NCBI GenBank assembly: GCA_029953675.1
Contig: JAMWBK010000009.1
Location: 868,001-932,000 of the forward strand
Reading direction: 5' to 3'
Length of the DNA: 64,000 bases
From: Rhodosorus marinus
Taxonomy: Eukaryota; Rhodophyta; Stylonematophyceae; Stylonematales; Stylonemataceae
Shown: piece after piece, positions 54,480-64,000 of the stretch
How the letters are laid out: each line of letters starts with the position of its first letter
Position numbering within the stretch: the first letter of the stretch is position 1
Position numbers and translations under genes: made by a program
The notes under the pieces: generated by a model
Database searches by the model: none
What the model saw: the letters and a program-made list of their open reading frames with translations, nothing else
What the model was told of the DNA's origin: nothing

Positions 54480-55233
54480 AAGACAATAACACAAAATAAA
54501 TCCATCAACATATAAAAACATACTTAAAATAACTAATAACCTATTCTACCACATGCAATAAGGCGGGATCATCGCTAAAGCAAAATCAAAAGAACTTGAA
54601 CTCAAATAGATTGATTATCAATCATTAACTATTTTTGCGATTGAACTCGATCGTGGAATGGTTTATTTTCTTTCGTTTTTTAAGTCTCCCAGTTCCTCCG
54701 CTCAAGGGTGATGAGGTTTTATCATCTCGTTTGGGGAGAGAGGTTTCAGTTTTGAGAAGCACTCTCTTTCGTGCTGAGGACGTCGTGCGGATAACATATG
54801 GAAAATACGGTTGATGGCTGTTTTAGAAAGGGCATTCCTATTAGTTTCTTTTTGTTCTTGTTCTTCTCATTTGGGGTTTGGGTAGTGGGATTGTATTCTA
54901 TTTTTTTGGTGTTCCTGTTTGGGAAGGAACGGACGTGTTTGGTGACGGTTTCGGTGAAGGTACAGAGTTGGATTTGGATTTGTGGGGATAAGGGTGTGGT
55001 GGAGGGGAGGGAGGGGGGATGTGGGATGTAAGATGGTTTAGAGGAGGGAGGTAATGGCTGAGGTGGACGTATAGTTTTGGGGGCAGAGTAGTTCTTTGAG
55101 GGGATGGTGAGCCTGGAGGTGGGATGTTTGTAGGGTCCCATTGATGAATCTGCGATCGGGTGTTGCCGGGGTTGGGGGAGGTGGGGTTGTGGGTGTTTTG
55201 TTTTGTTTTTTGAACTGACTCCGTTTGCCACAG
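54480..55233 (+). promoter_or_regulatory. AT island and G+T-rich leader of the PPR gene
   Basis: 54480-54680 is AT-rich. 54830-55233 is strongly G+T-rich on the plus strand and ends at the ATG 55234. The minus frames of up to 189 codons across it are Pro/Ser/Thr low-complexity artefacts of the leader composition. Confidence 0.5.
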
Positions 55234-58200
55234 ATGGGGTTTCTGAGTTCCTCGACGTCGTCGCATCCAAATGTCACGCGAAAACCTGGGGTGGTGCCGC
55301 GACAGGCGCGGGCGGGGGTTGTTTGCATGGCAGTTGAGAAAAGGGCGTTTAGACAGGATCCGCTGCCGACGATTAAGGATTTTAATCGCCGAATTTCGTA
55401 TCACGGAAAGTGAGTAATTGCGCAGTACTTGAAAGTGTTTCTTAAGGTGTTTTCTCCTAAACTTCAATCTGAATAGCGGTCTAACAATTTGAAACTGTGA
55501 AGACGAAAGGAATTCGATGCAGCTCTGAAGGTAAAGGGCATGATTGAGGCTGCGGAGGCCCTAGATACTGGGATTAGAAGAAACGTATATACCTTCAATG
55601 CTTGGCTCGATGCCTGTGTGAGGTAAGCTTGCCGGACAAGTGGCCGTCCCCAAAAGGAAAATGAATATGGCGCTGACCTGGGGCACAAACCGTGCTTCTT
55701 ACTGAACAGATGTGGCAAGACGGAGCTCACAACCGAAGCGATGCGGGAAATGGCAAATCTGGGTCTCAAACCGAACATAGTCAGTTTCAATACTATCTTG
55801 AAGGTTTGTGCAAAGAGTACAGCTTCCCTCACATTTGACGTTGCGTTGACTCGAAGTTTGTCGTTTAGGGATACGCAACTGGACAAAAAGCGGATCTTGA
55901 GAACGCGCTCGCACTCCTAAATGAGATGAAAAGATTGAATGTGGAACCAGATGTTTTGTCGTACAATACGGTTCTTAACGCCTGTGCTGAGGCGCTTGAG
56001 ATGACTACGGCGAAGAAGTTGGTCGTCGAGATGCTTAGGAACAATGTGAAACCGGACGATTTCACCATTACGACTCTAGCAAAAGGTAACGTGCTGCTTC
56101 CCTTTTGCTAAACTGCGCCGTGGATCGAGTAAGTAATGATCTAACATAAGCCGCCTTTCGTGAAAACAAGGTTGGATGACGTTGAAGAATGTCGAGGAAC
56201 TGGATAAGCTGCTCTTGCTGAAGATCAAGATGGAAAGTGGATCCCGGACCCTTAAGCGCCGAAGACCGACCGCGTACTACACTTTAGCGGATGGCTACGT
56301 ACGAAGCGGACGCCCACGGAAGGCAGTAGCTCTGATCAAGTCCCTACTTCCACATCACCGAGAAGAGACAGACGGTGAAGTGTTTTCCATGCTTCACGAG
56401 ATTGATGTAAGGCTGGCTTCTCGTTTCTATCCTGTTTGGATTAGGACCCTGCTAAACGTAGCGTTTTACCCTTCCTATATAGGTTGCCGTCGACGTTAAC
56501 ACGTTCAACGTCCTCTTGAAGGCCCTCAAGGAATCTGCGGCTTCCAGTCTTAGCGCCCAGAAGGTGTTGATGGAGATGGAGCGTTATGACGTCGCACCGG
56601 ACAACGTAAGCTGCACACGTTTTGTCAGGGAATCTGCTCTACTCATTGCTCATAGGAGAATTCTTGTCTTTGTGCAGATTACATACATCACGCTGGTCGA
56701 CCTGCTTTGCACGAACGGAGACATGGAGCTGGGTGAGGCGACGATTGCAAGTCTTGCGGATTCCGGCTTTCCCACCACGGCTGCTATGTACAATGCTTTG
56801 ATTAAAGGTACGAGCAGTAAATACCAGGGTGTGACCGAACAGCGTACGGCGACTCAGCGTATCTTCTCTGTCGGATGTTAGGATACGCACGAATGAGTCC
56901 ACCGAACATGGAAAAAGTCTTCGAAATCTACGACGCGATGAAGGAGCCAAAGGGTAAGTGCCGATCCATGAAGGGTTGTACGAATTTCAGGGAGCTGAAG
57001 AAACTAACCGCGGTCCTTGTTCTTAGATGGTTACTCTCCGCCGGATCACGTAACGTCCGCTTGCGTAGTCGACGCTTTAGCAAGGGTTGGAGATGTTGGG
57101 ACAGCGTTGAAGGTACTCCAGGAGGCGGAAGCAAGTGAGGACTTTGCTGCAAGGCCGAGGAAGGAAACTTTCAACGCGCTCATAAAGGCTTACAGAACTG
57201 CGGTGCTGAAAGTCCGAACTCTCGAAGAAGACGAGTTCGATGGTGATGAGGGCGCGGACGACTTTGATGTGAGGATGAAAGCAATCTATATGGAAACCTT
57301 CCTCAAAGCTCCTCTTGCTTGAATTTCCTGACACTTTTCACTTGTTACTCCCCTTGGACAGAGGGAACATCTTGCCCACTACTTCAACGCCGCACGGAGG
57401 ATACTGATACGGATGCGTGGCTTTCATGACGAGAGGGTTACACCGGATGTAATTACATACAATACAGCCATAGACATTTGCGCGGAATTGGGAGACGTTC
57501 CAAATGCTGAGAAGCTTTACAGGGAGATGATTGAGGATAAGATTAGGCCTGATGTGAAGACGTTCAACACACTCATTAAGGTATGATGTCGCGGTCTCGC
57601 GCTGGAAAAACTCGTACGTGGATATTGACGTTACTCTGGCTTCTGACAGGCATGCAATCGGGCCAGGACTGGGTTGATGGAGGCGTTCAAGTGGACGAAA
57701 GAAATGTCGGAAAAGAATGTGAAGCCTGATCAGTACACTTATGCTGGACTGTTATCCGCATCAGCAGAGTCAAAGGATGTACCCAGGGCTTTGGAATATT
57801 TCCAGGAAACCCTGCAGGCTAAGCGCGACGAGATGATGAGTGAGTCTTGGCACTATGCGATAAATCCCAGCCGCGTTTGCGTGGCCGCGCCTCTGATTTG
57901 GCGTTGCATTGGAATTCAGGGTTCCGAGAGGAGGAGGAGGAGTCGTTTCTTCAGCTCTCAGTACACCCGTCAGCATATGTATCTCTGATGAAAGCCTTCT
58001 CAAACTTGGGTGTTAACGGTTCGAAGATGATTTTCAAGCTGCGTGATGAGCTGGAAGGTAGGCTGAACTGTCCTCTAGTGCCGGTGTTTCCGGTTTGAAT
58101 TTTTTGATTGTGCGCAACGGGTGGCTAAGCACACAAGCATCTCTTTGTCGTGTGTAGCTCGGGGGTATGAGATGGGAGTAAGTGGGTATACAGCTATAGC

Positions 58201-58789
58201 CAATTGCCACGCTCAGCAAGGGGACTACAACGCTGTGGACGCCACATTTGACGAGATGCTCAGAAATGTCAGAAACATTCCGGTACGTGCAAGGCCTAGC
58301 AATAGGAGTATTAAAGATCCAGCGCGTTCACCAGGTTGTGGTTTGGGAAACAGGAATCGCTGAATAAGCGTCAACAGTCGATTCGATTGAAAGCCTACTG
58401 CAAAGGCAACAACCTTACGGCAGCTGTTCAGTTGTTCTTCGCAGAGAGCGACCCGGACGTTGCCATGTACAACACAATTTTAATGTATTGCTGTGATGCA
58501 AAAGATATGGACAATCTAGTCAAAATCCTCAGAAGAATGGAGGTAAGTTTCCTGATCGACCGGGTTGGCCGTCGGGGCAACCCTTCGGGTAAAAGAAGCT
58601 TACAAACGATGCTCTCTGCTTGCGTAGGCGGAGGGTGTAGAGCCCGACGAAAGAACAGGTGTATCTGTGAAGGAGATGATGCGCAGCGTCGCGAAAGTGC
58701 TGAAGAGCTTTGACAGCCGCTTCACCTCATTGATCCTGCAAGCAGCATCTTCTAGCTCGCCTCCTACTGCCGAACAGGAAGCAACGTGA
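55234..58789 (+). CDS. P-class pentatricopeptide repeat protein, probably plastid
   Basis: Fifteen exons, all in phase: 55234-55409, 55503-55622, 55710-55803, 55869-56085, 56171-56406, 56483-56605, 56678-56807, 56882-56953, 57027-57268, 57362-57580, 57650-57839, 57920-58057, 58158-58282, 58378-58542 and 58628-58789; 802 residues. The start MGFLSSSTSSHPNV resembles a transit peptide. Repeats such as GLKPNIVSFNTILK, NVEPDVLSYNTVLNACAEAL, VTPDVITYNTAIDICAELGD and KIRPDVKTFNTLIKACNRAR show the 35-residue P-type unit (xPDxxTYNxLI) without E or DYW extensions. PPR proteins bind single-stranded organellar RNA one base per repeat, for stability, processing or translation. At least ten repeats are visible. 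Introns of 63-100 bases often fall at or near repeat borders. It is tail to tail with Gemin2. Confidence 0.92.
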
Positions 58790-58990
58790 AGAGAGAAATT
58801 TAGATGATAGGATCGCTGGCCTTAGGATTGTTTTCTAGGAAAGCTAGTTTCCTAGCGAAAACATTTCCCATAGTAGTACGAATTCTACAACTAACTGCAA
58901 TAGTTTAATCACAAAGACACTTTTTTAAGGACGTCTCGCGGACTGGTCTGCACGTCCCATGGGATCTTATTCACTTATGAGGTTTCTAGC
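58790..58990. other. Convergent spacer between PPR gene and Gemin2
   Basis: Two hundred bases with no gene. 3' ends of opposite transcripts probably lie here. Confidence 0.4.
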
Positions 58991-60029
58991 TCAACTTTCA
59001 ACCTGTCCAAAGTATTTGCCTAGAATAGAAATGAACACGGAGAGAACGGCTGAAGCGCTGACATCTTCCGCTCCATTCGATTCCGTTGCTTTCCACGCAA
59101 CTGAGAACATCCTAAGAAGCGAGCGCATTGATGCATATGAGTCCGCATCTAAAGGTCTGAGAAGCGTGACAATACAGCGCGAGGTTTGGAGAAGGAAGGT
59201 TAGCCTTTCAGAGATGGTCGACGCTCGGTCCTTTGCCGTCCTTGTGTCGGCTTCTTACGTTTCCAATGTGGCCAGCAATGCAAAGAGCCATTCTCCTCTG
59301 TACGAGTCCTGTTTTTTGGATGGATTGAAGAGGCACTGCCTTTTGAGTGAATGAAGTTTGGCTTGCCGGATGCGTGTCGATACTCAGTCACATACAGAAA
59401 GCAAAGACGCACAGGCCAATTCTTCTTGTGCGCTCAGGGTTTCTTCGCGAAGCCACTTTTCGAAGTGCCACAGAGCCGCACAGGCGTTTTTCTGATCTAT
59501 TTGTCGCACTATAGTTAGAGTAGGACGTTGACTGGTCTGCTTCTCAAAGCAAAGGCGTCTCCATTTCGCCTCGTTCTCCGGTTTCGGGAGGTTGCTGTGC
59601 CTGCTTTCATGGTCAAAATTCCTCTCACCGGCCTTCAAACGACGTCGGACCTGCTCAAACTCATCCAGAAGCTCTTTCAGCTGCTCTTCGGAGATCTTTG
59701 CGAAAAATTCGTCAGTGTGAGGTATCTCAATCCTGGCCAATTGGGAGGAGACATCTGCTTGGGATTCTCTCTGTCTTCTCTCGCGAGTCTCAGCCACCGC
59801 TACATTCGCCATCGATTGAGCCTCCCAGTGTACCTGCCTCAGATACTCCTCTGCGCTCTGCGGCGGACCTTCACTCGGTCTTTGTCCGTCAAAATACAGC
59901 GCCTTCAGCGTCAAAAGGAGACAGAAGCGGAGTCAGCAGACTAGTCCTTACGAGATGAAGAATCAGACACTGGAAGAAGGCCCTCACCCTTGGCATCAAG
60001 TGATCATCTCGAGAGTCATCGCTGTCCAT
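58991..60029 (-). CDS. GEMIN2: Gemin2 / SIP1, SMN-complex subunit
   Basis: Four exons in phase: 60029-59988, 59902-59396, 59308-59259 and 59204-58991, giving 270 residues, about the family length. Gemin2 binds the Sm ring (D1, D2, E, F, G) during snRNP assembly. The first exon is tiny (MDSDDSRDDHLMPR). Then ALYFDGQRPSEGPPQSAEEY and LRQVHWEAQSMANV give the family signature (PxSAEEYLxxVxxEA). The middle has EFFAKISEEQLKELLDEFEQ and PENEAKWRRLCF. The C-terminal helical domain shows PTLTIVRQIDQKNACAALWH with FEKWL, then GEWLFALLATLE and VLSVFISILGKYFGQ. The third exon is only 50 bases. In algae with few spliceosomal introns this factor is often lost, but here introns are common. Confidence 0.87.
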
Positions 60030-61087
60030 GTCTTTGAAACGCCCCTGAAGCTCGCTTCAGACCATGACCGGACAAGCGAGCTTCCTAGAGACACCCGCAT
60101 GCAATTCGCGAGCATTAGTCGTCCTCAACAAGCTCAGAGCAGATAACTATCGTGCCGGGTTCTTATCTCGTTGTCAACCATCGTCACCAAACTGGCTGTC
60201 CAGCACCAAAAGCTTACCATCAGCTTCTTCAGTGCTGTGGAGATGTATGAGTTATTCTCACTGACTTGGTAGCTGTCGATCCCTGGCTGGTGCGAGACAC
60301 CCTCCAGTTTGAAACTGTACTGTATAAAATTTCAGTCAGGAGCTACGGAAACCAAGAATCGTTGAGTGCTGATGTGTTCCTTGTAGACGTCGCTTTAATA
60401 CGAAACAAAGATTCACTTTGCGTGTGAAAAACGAAAGACTGCTCCGCGTATACTGATACGCGGAGCCCATCTGCACCTGCCTCTTGGCAGGTGCAGATGG
60501 AGATTGGCATTGGCAACAATGCCCACTATGGTCATCACGAGTGCGGCAGCTGCTCGATCAGCTTGAGTTGAATCCTCTGCCACGGCATCCGCGTGAACGT
60601 CATGGACGTAAAAGCAGGTTCGCGGTTGCCGGCAGCAGCTTGCTCGACTTGCCCAGTTTTCCGCGTGATTGAAAGGTATCGTTCTCACGTTAGGAACTGA
60701 GCCGCTATACTGGCGAAGCGCTTCTAAGTCGATTTTCAGTGGTTGCTTGATAAATCCTTGAACCCCATGTTGATCCATGAGTAGAACTGATCGAGTTCAG
60801 ACTGCACGATGGTGGAAAGCATTCGTGGTGGACTAGGACGTGGGCGTACAGCTAATTAGAAGTTACACTGAAACTATAAACAGATGGGCTTGCAGGTCAA
60901 TACGGGAAACATCCCCATTCAGCGATCTCAGCCGTTGAACGATTTTGACGTGGATATTACATATTTTACATGTCCGAAGCCGTTGAATAGTCTGAGCTTT
61001 GCGACTAGTGTTGCCCTCTGTGACAGGTTGCTCAAGCCACTCCCGCATGGAGTATGAGTCTTGGAGATTCCCTCACCTTAACGGTTT
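60030..61087. other. Intergenic with two perfect hairpins, no supported gene
   Basis: A minus frame at 60413-60778 (121 codons) includes the hairpins and has no recognised domain. Everything else is short. The paired hairpins at 60441-60500 are the only notable content. Confidence 0.4.
60441..60500. repeat. Two adjacent perfect hairpins (11 bp and 15 bp)
   Basis: Hairpin 1: GCTCCGCGTAT at 60441-60451, loop ACTG, ATACGCGGAGC at 60456-60466.
Hairpin 2: CCATCTGCACCTGCC at 60467-60481, loop TCTT, GGCAGGTGCAGATGG at 60486-60500.
There is no base between the two stems. Both are GC-rich and perfect and both have four-base loops. Confidence 0.95.
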
Positions 61088-61744
61088 CTATGCACTACCC
61101 TCATTCGTCGGGGCGGCAACAGGGTTGTCCTTTGAGTCTTCTTGCGTGGACTGGTCCTGAACGAGCTTCGTGACCGACCTCAACATGAGTCTAATGTTGG
61201 ATAGGTTCTCGTGCTTCTTGTTCTTCATGAAAAACTTCTTCTCGGGCTCTTTCGACAACAACAGCTCCACGAGATCAAATGCAGTCTGGCTTTGTCCGTT
61301 TTGAATCGACGGATCCGCCCCCTGGTCAAGCAAATATTCCACAGTTCCCTGTCGTGCATAGCCGGCAGCCATATGCAAGGGCGTCAAACCCGTCACATCC
61401 TGTGCATCGATCTCCGCTCCCTTTTCCAGCAACGTCGTGATCGTTGGTACTGCTCCGATCGCCGCGACGTAGTGCAAAATAGATCGTCCATTAGGATCCG
61501 TGGCGGTGGCATCAGCTCCTTCATCCAACGCATCATCGATCGCCGAAACGTCCTGCTTAGACGCCGCCTCGAACATCTTGGTGTTGTCCACCGCTGGCGC
61601 CAACGGATTCTCAACCGCTTTTTCATTCTCTACGTCAGCCTCCATTCTAACCGCAAGACGCCCAATCTTTCGCCTCGAGCATACACAACATCCACGATGA
61701 CCCCCAACAGGGCCACCAACAAATCCAGACCCAACAAAAGCCAT
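61088..61744 (-). CDS. Ankyrin-repeat protein, probably plastid
   Basis: Single exon of 218 residues from the ATG at 61744. The start MAFVGSGFVGGPVGG with following basic residues (CSRRKIGRLAVRM) is a likely Phe-type transit peptide. Residues 57-150 hold about three ankyrin repeats: NTKMFEAASKQDVSAIDDAL, NGRSILHYVAAIGAVPTITT and TGLTPLHMAAGYARQGTVEY, with LLDQGADPSIQNG. The C-terminal tail is helical and Lys-rich (EPEKKFFMKNKKHE). Plastid ankyrin proteins of this size take part in light-harvesting or Tat substrate sorting (LTD, STT, cpSRP43), but no diagnostic motif is visible. The upstream C-rich leader supports the start. Confidence 0.75.
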   Translation of the reverse strand: MAFVGSGFVGGPVGGHRGCCVCSRRKIGRLAVRMEADVENEKAVENPLAPAVDNTKMFEAASKQDVSAIDDALDEGADATATDPNGRSILHYVAAIGAVPTITTLLEKGAEIDAQDVTGLTPLHMAAGYARQGTVEYLLDQGADPSIQNGQSQTAFDLVELLLSKEPEKKFFMKNKKHENLSNIRLMLRSVTKLVQDQSTQEDSKDNPVAAPTNEGSA

Positions 61745-62430
61745 CGCGAGACAAAAAAAAACTTCAAAAAATGACTCCTCCACCAAAAACAAAAACAAAA
61801 AATAAACTTCTCTCACTTAATCCTAAAAAAGCCTTAAGAAAATGGAACTCGAGACTCACAAAACACTGGCAGAAACAAATGCTCTACTCAAACCTCAACG
61901 TCAACTAGCTGCCCCGCGCCCCTCCCAAACCCGCTCCTTTCCCCCCCCCCCGCGCCCCACCGCAATTGGAAGTATCCTCTTCACGTGATCTCCGAAACTC
62001 TTACTGTTTGTTCATCCTAGACAATCCAAAAAACATATTAAGTGTCATAATTATATATTGAATTATTTTATAAAATAGATACCCGCGGGAAACTTTTTCC
62101 TTTTTCATTGCATAAAGTTGATAAATTATTGTGGATTCATTATTATTATATTGTGCAATAGTAATAATATAATGTATATAAATTTTTTTAACAATAATTC
62201 AATAGTACTTTGCCCGTTAACTTGTAGTCTAGGGGGTAGATTTGGGGGTTGGGAATATTAAAATATCGAACTATTATAATTTTTATAAGGTAAAATGGTG
62301 TAATGAGTGGTTTAAGAACACCAGAACTTAAGGTGACGCTTTAGACTGTGTTGTGATTGATTTCGTTTGGCCGATGACGAGGGGTGAGAAATTTCTATTT
62401 ATTTATTAGATTTTAGTGGTGGAGATGTAA
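61745..62430 (-). promoter_or_regulatory. Leader and AT island upstream of the ankyrin gene
   Basis: The plus strand 61745-61980 is C+A-rich with a run of about 10 C near 61940. 62030-62300 is AT-rich. From about 62380 the plus strand turns G+T-rich for about 100 bases, so the island may also serve a plus-strand unit. Confidence 0.45.
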
Positions 62431-63732
62431 TCTTGCTGGGGGTCTTGCAGAAGGCTTTTGATTGTTGCTACGAATGGATTGGAATGGGGAGGGTGGGCAG
62501 CCGCTTCGGTGAAAGTTCCTTTTCGTCACTGGTTTGTGAGAGGATCAGCAGGCGGAGTGGTTTCTCAAGACAGATCTTGATTCAGAGGCGTACTAGAGTT
62601 GGAAAGGGACCCACTCCCGATGCGAATATTTAGCCTTTAACGCAAATGCACTAGGAACCACATACATTCATCTTTTGTCTCCAAGAACAGCCAATATCTG
62701 CTGTCATCTGTGACAAGCGGATGGGCATCGTCTTCAACGAAGAACTGCAGAGAGAATTTTTCGGGTTGGTGAAAACTTCTTCTCGTCAGCGATCCGGATG
62801 TCACAACTCAGGTTCGTTGTCTTGTTCACACGACGCTGGGGGCTGATGCAACGCTTTCCACCGGAAATCAGCGAAAAAAACACCGTGTTGGCTTGTTGAC
62901 AGACGTACTCCTACAGAAGAGTCCTCCGCCGTTTCTGTGCGGGCTGCATCTATGGACATCGTCTTCAAGCAAGAGACTGGAGAGAACGATGGGGTTCGAA
63001 AATACTTCCTCGTCTTGTACTCACGGGTGGCAGTCTTTGCATGTTCAATCCGATCGTCACTGTGGAAGTGTTACCTCCATCCCCACTCGCTCCCCGGACC
63101 ACGGCCGCCCCTGCCCTTCTGGAGCGTAAAAGATTGATTATGCAATCATTGTCTTCTATTTCGGCCACGGTTTCTGCCAAAAAAATTCAACCCACGAAAT
63201 ATTTTTATGAAAATCTGACCGAAAACGTCAACGAATATCCTTTTCAGTCATTTTCTGGTTGAAATCGGATTAAATATAATCTAAAATAATGGCAGAAATC
63301 AATATCCGTTGTCCATAAAACCTACCTCGAGAAAGCAGATCGGTTTCCACGCTCACTATTGAACTCAGGATTGAAGTATATGATCAGAGGCTAGAGCTTC
63401 CGATTGAAGGACCAAGACCAAGTTCAAGGTTATTTATTTGCGTGTCATTATACCGTGAGAAAGACCTTTTTCCAGCATCGCACCAGTAAAAACATCCCGA
63501 GCCGGGTTCGGTCGCACCGGAGGATCTAGTAGCGTCAGTTCTCTGCATTGGGATTGGGGCGGTGAAGGAGTTCTGGATAGGAACACGTCTCCGTTGGCTT
63601 GAAATTGGATAAGGGTATTCGTGTCTGTCTCATTGCATGAGTTGAAGAAACTATTGAGGAGCTGCTGTAGACTAAACACAAACGAACAAGGGAAAAAAAA
63701 TCAAAAGGCAGCAGGATTCAATGTGATGTCGG
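62431..63732. other. Possible exon at 62486-62633 and imperfect duplication; no named gene
   Basis: A plus frame contains an ATG at about 62484 and reads MGRVGSRFGESSFSSLVCER onward for about 50 codons before a stop at 62633; it is basic and could be a presequence exon, but nothing downstream joins it clearly. 62720-62790 and 62950-63020 are imperfect copies (TATGGACATCGTCTTCAA and GATGGGCATCGTCTTCAA blocks). The minus frame at 63434-63679 has no ATG start and no family. Confidence 0.3.
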
Positions 63733-64000
63733 ATGGGTGATCGGGATACAGCCGAACCGCGGTCTCAGTACGAGATCGGTGAGCTTCTCGGGCGGGGGTA
63801 AGTGCGCTTCAATCCTATTGTTTTAGCTGTTCGGACGTGGTCTAGATTGTGCTCTGTGTTCTGATGGACAGACAATTTTGGTGTGCGTCATGTAGTTCAT
63901 CTGGACTAGTGTACAGGGCCGTCACCCCGGATGGGTTGGAAGTTGCTATCAAGAAGATTCCCTTGTGCAAGGACTCCATGGTTACGATCCAAAATGAGAT
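63733..64000 (+). CDS. Protein kinase, first two exons, cut by window edge
   Basis: Exon 1 is 63733-63797 and exon 2 starts at 63896 (intron GTAAGT...TGTAG, phase 2) and runs off the edge. The product begins MGDRDTAEPRSQYEIGELLG and continues RGSSGLVYRAVTPDGLEVAI, then KKIPLCKDSMVTIQNE. This is the kinase Gly-rich loop (GRGSSGLVY) and the ATP-binding Lys in VAIKKI. The kinase domain begins at residue 13, so there is no N-terminal regulatory domain. The loop and IKKI resemble STE/Cdc7-MAP3K-epsilon or related Ser/Thr kinases, but the family cannot be set from 57 residues. Confidence 0.85.

Noticed and set aside
54746..55467. Minus frames of 174 and 189 codons
   Set aside because: Complement of the G+T-rich leader and first exon of the PPR gene; composition alone explains them.
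55464..55886. 140-codon minus frame
   Set aside because: Antisense to PPR exons 2-4, which fit the repeat pattern and splice in phase.
60413..60778. 121-codon minus frame over the paired hairpins
   Set aside because: Its middle is the palindromic DNA; no ATG context, leader or family.
1..64000. CRISPR array, bacterial defence system or phage region
   Set aside because: No spaced direct repeats of CRISPR type and no operon structure; the window is intron-bearing eukaryotic DNA.

Overview
The window is nuclear DNA from a photosynthetic eukaryote, most likely a unicellular or simple red alga; a glaucophyte-like archaeplastid is the alternative. Nearly all genes are interrupted by short GT-AG introns, mostly about 45-110 bases. 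Nucleus-encoded plastid proteins are common (HCF136/Ycf48 with a twin-arginine signal, a DUF4079 membrane protein, a cyanobacterial-type TrmB, a PPR protein, an ankyrin protein). Five of the plastid-type presequences begin with Met-x(1-3)-Phe followed by a Val/Leu/Gly/Ser-rich stretch, the Phe-type transit peptide of primary red and glaucophyte plastids, and none has a bipartite signal. Mitochondrial, ER, nuclear and cytosolic housekeeping genes complete the set. I see no bacterial operon, CRISPR array, rRNA or convincing tRNA.

Layout. 1-9 kb: edge fragment (-), borealin-like chromosomal passenger subunit (+), plastid-type TrmB (-), F-box protein (-), and copies of a dispersed repeat. 9-13 kb: biotin-protein ligase (-), then a decayed Ty3/gypsy chromovirus-type retrotransposon end with a candidate LTR. 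14-20 kb: soluble calnexin (+), DUF4079 protein (+) and HCF136 (-) tail to tail. 20-28 kb: G-rich tandem repeat, a broken reading frame, an LMBR1-family membrane protein (+), ureidoglycine aminohydrolase (-) and a slingshot-type phosphatase (-). 31-37 kb: glycine-rich plastid-type protein, twin CX9C protein, TMCO1 and RPS29 (all +), then MCM10 (-). 38-46 kb: MPPED-type metallophosphoesterase (-), PGM2-type phosphohexomutase (+) and a two-module DXD glycosyltransferase (+). 47-54 kb: cyclin (-), isovaleryl-CoA dehydrogenase (-) and a SAP/UVR-like plastid protein (+). 55-64 kb: a 15-exon PPR gene (+), Gemin2 (-), an ankyrin protein (-) and the first exons of a protein kinase (+).

The genes do not form one pathway. 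The shared feature is gene architecture: many starts are preceded by an AT-rich island and then by 100-500 bases of G+T-rich sequence on the coding strand, which appears as C+A-rich on the plus strand for minus-strand genes. This recurs at a dozen or more genes and marks strand and start. Exon boundaries were set by hand from GT/AG signals, reading phase and family alignment from memory, so they are models rather than transcript-proven structures.
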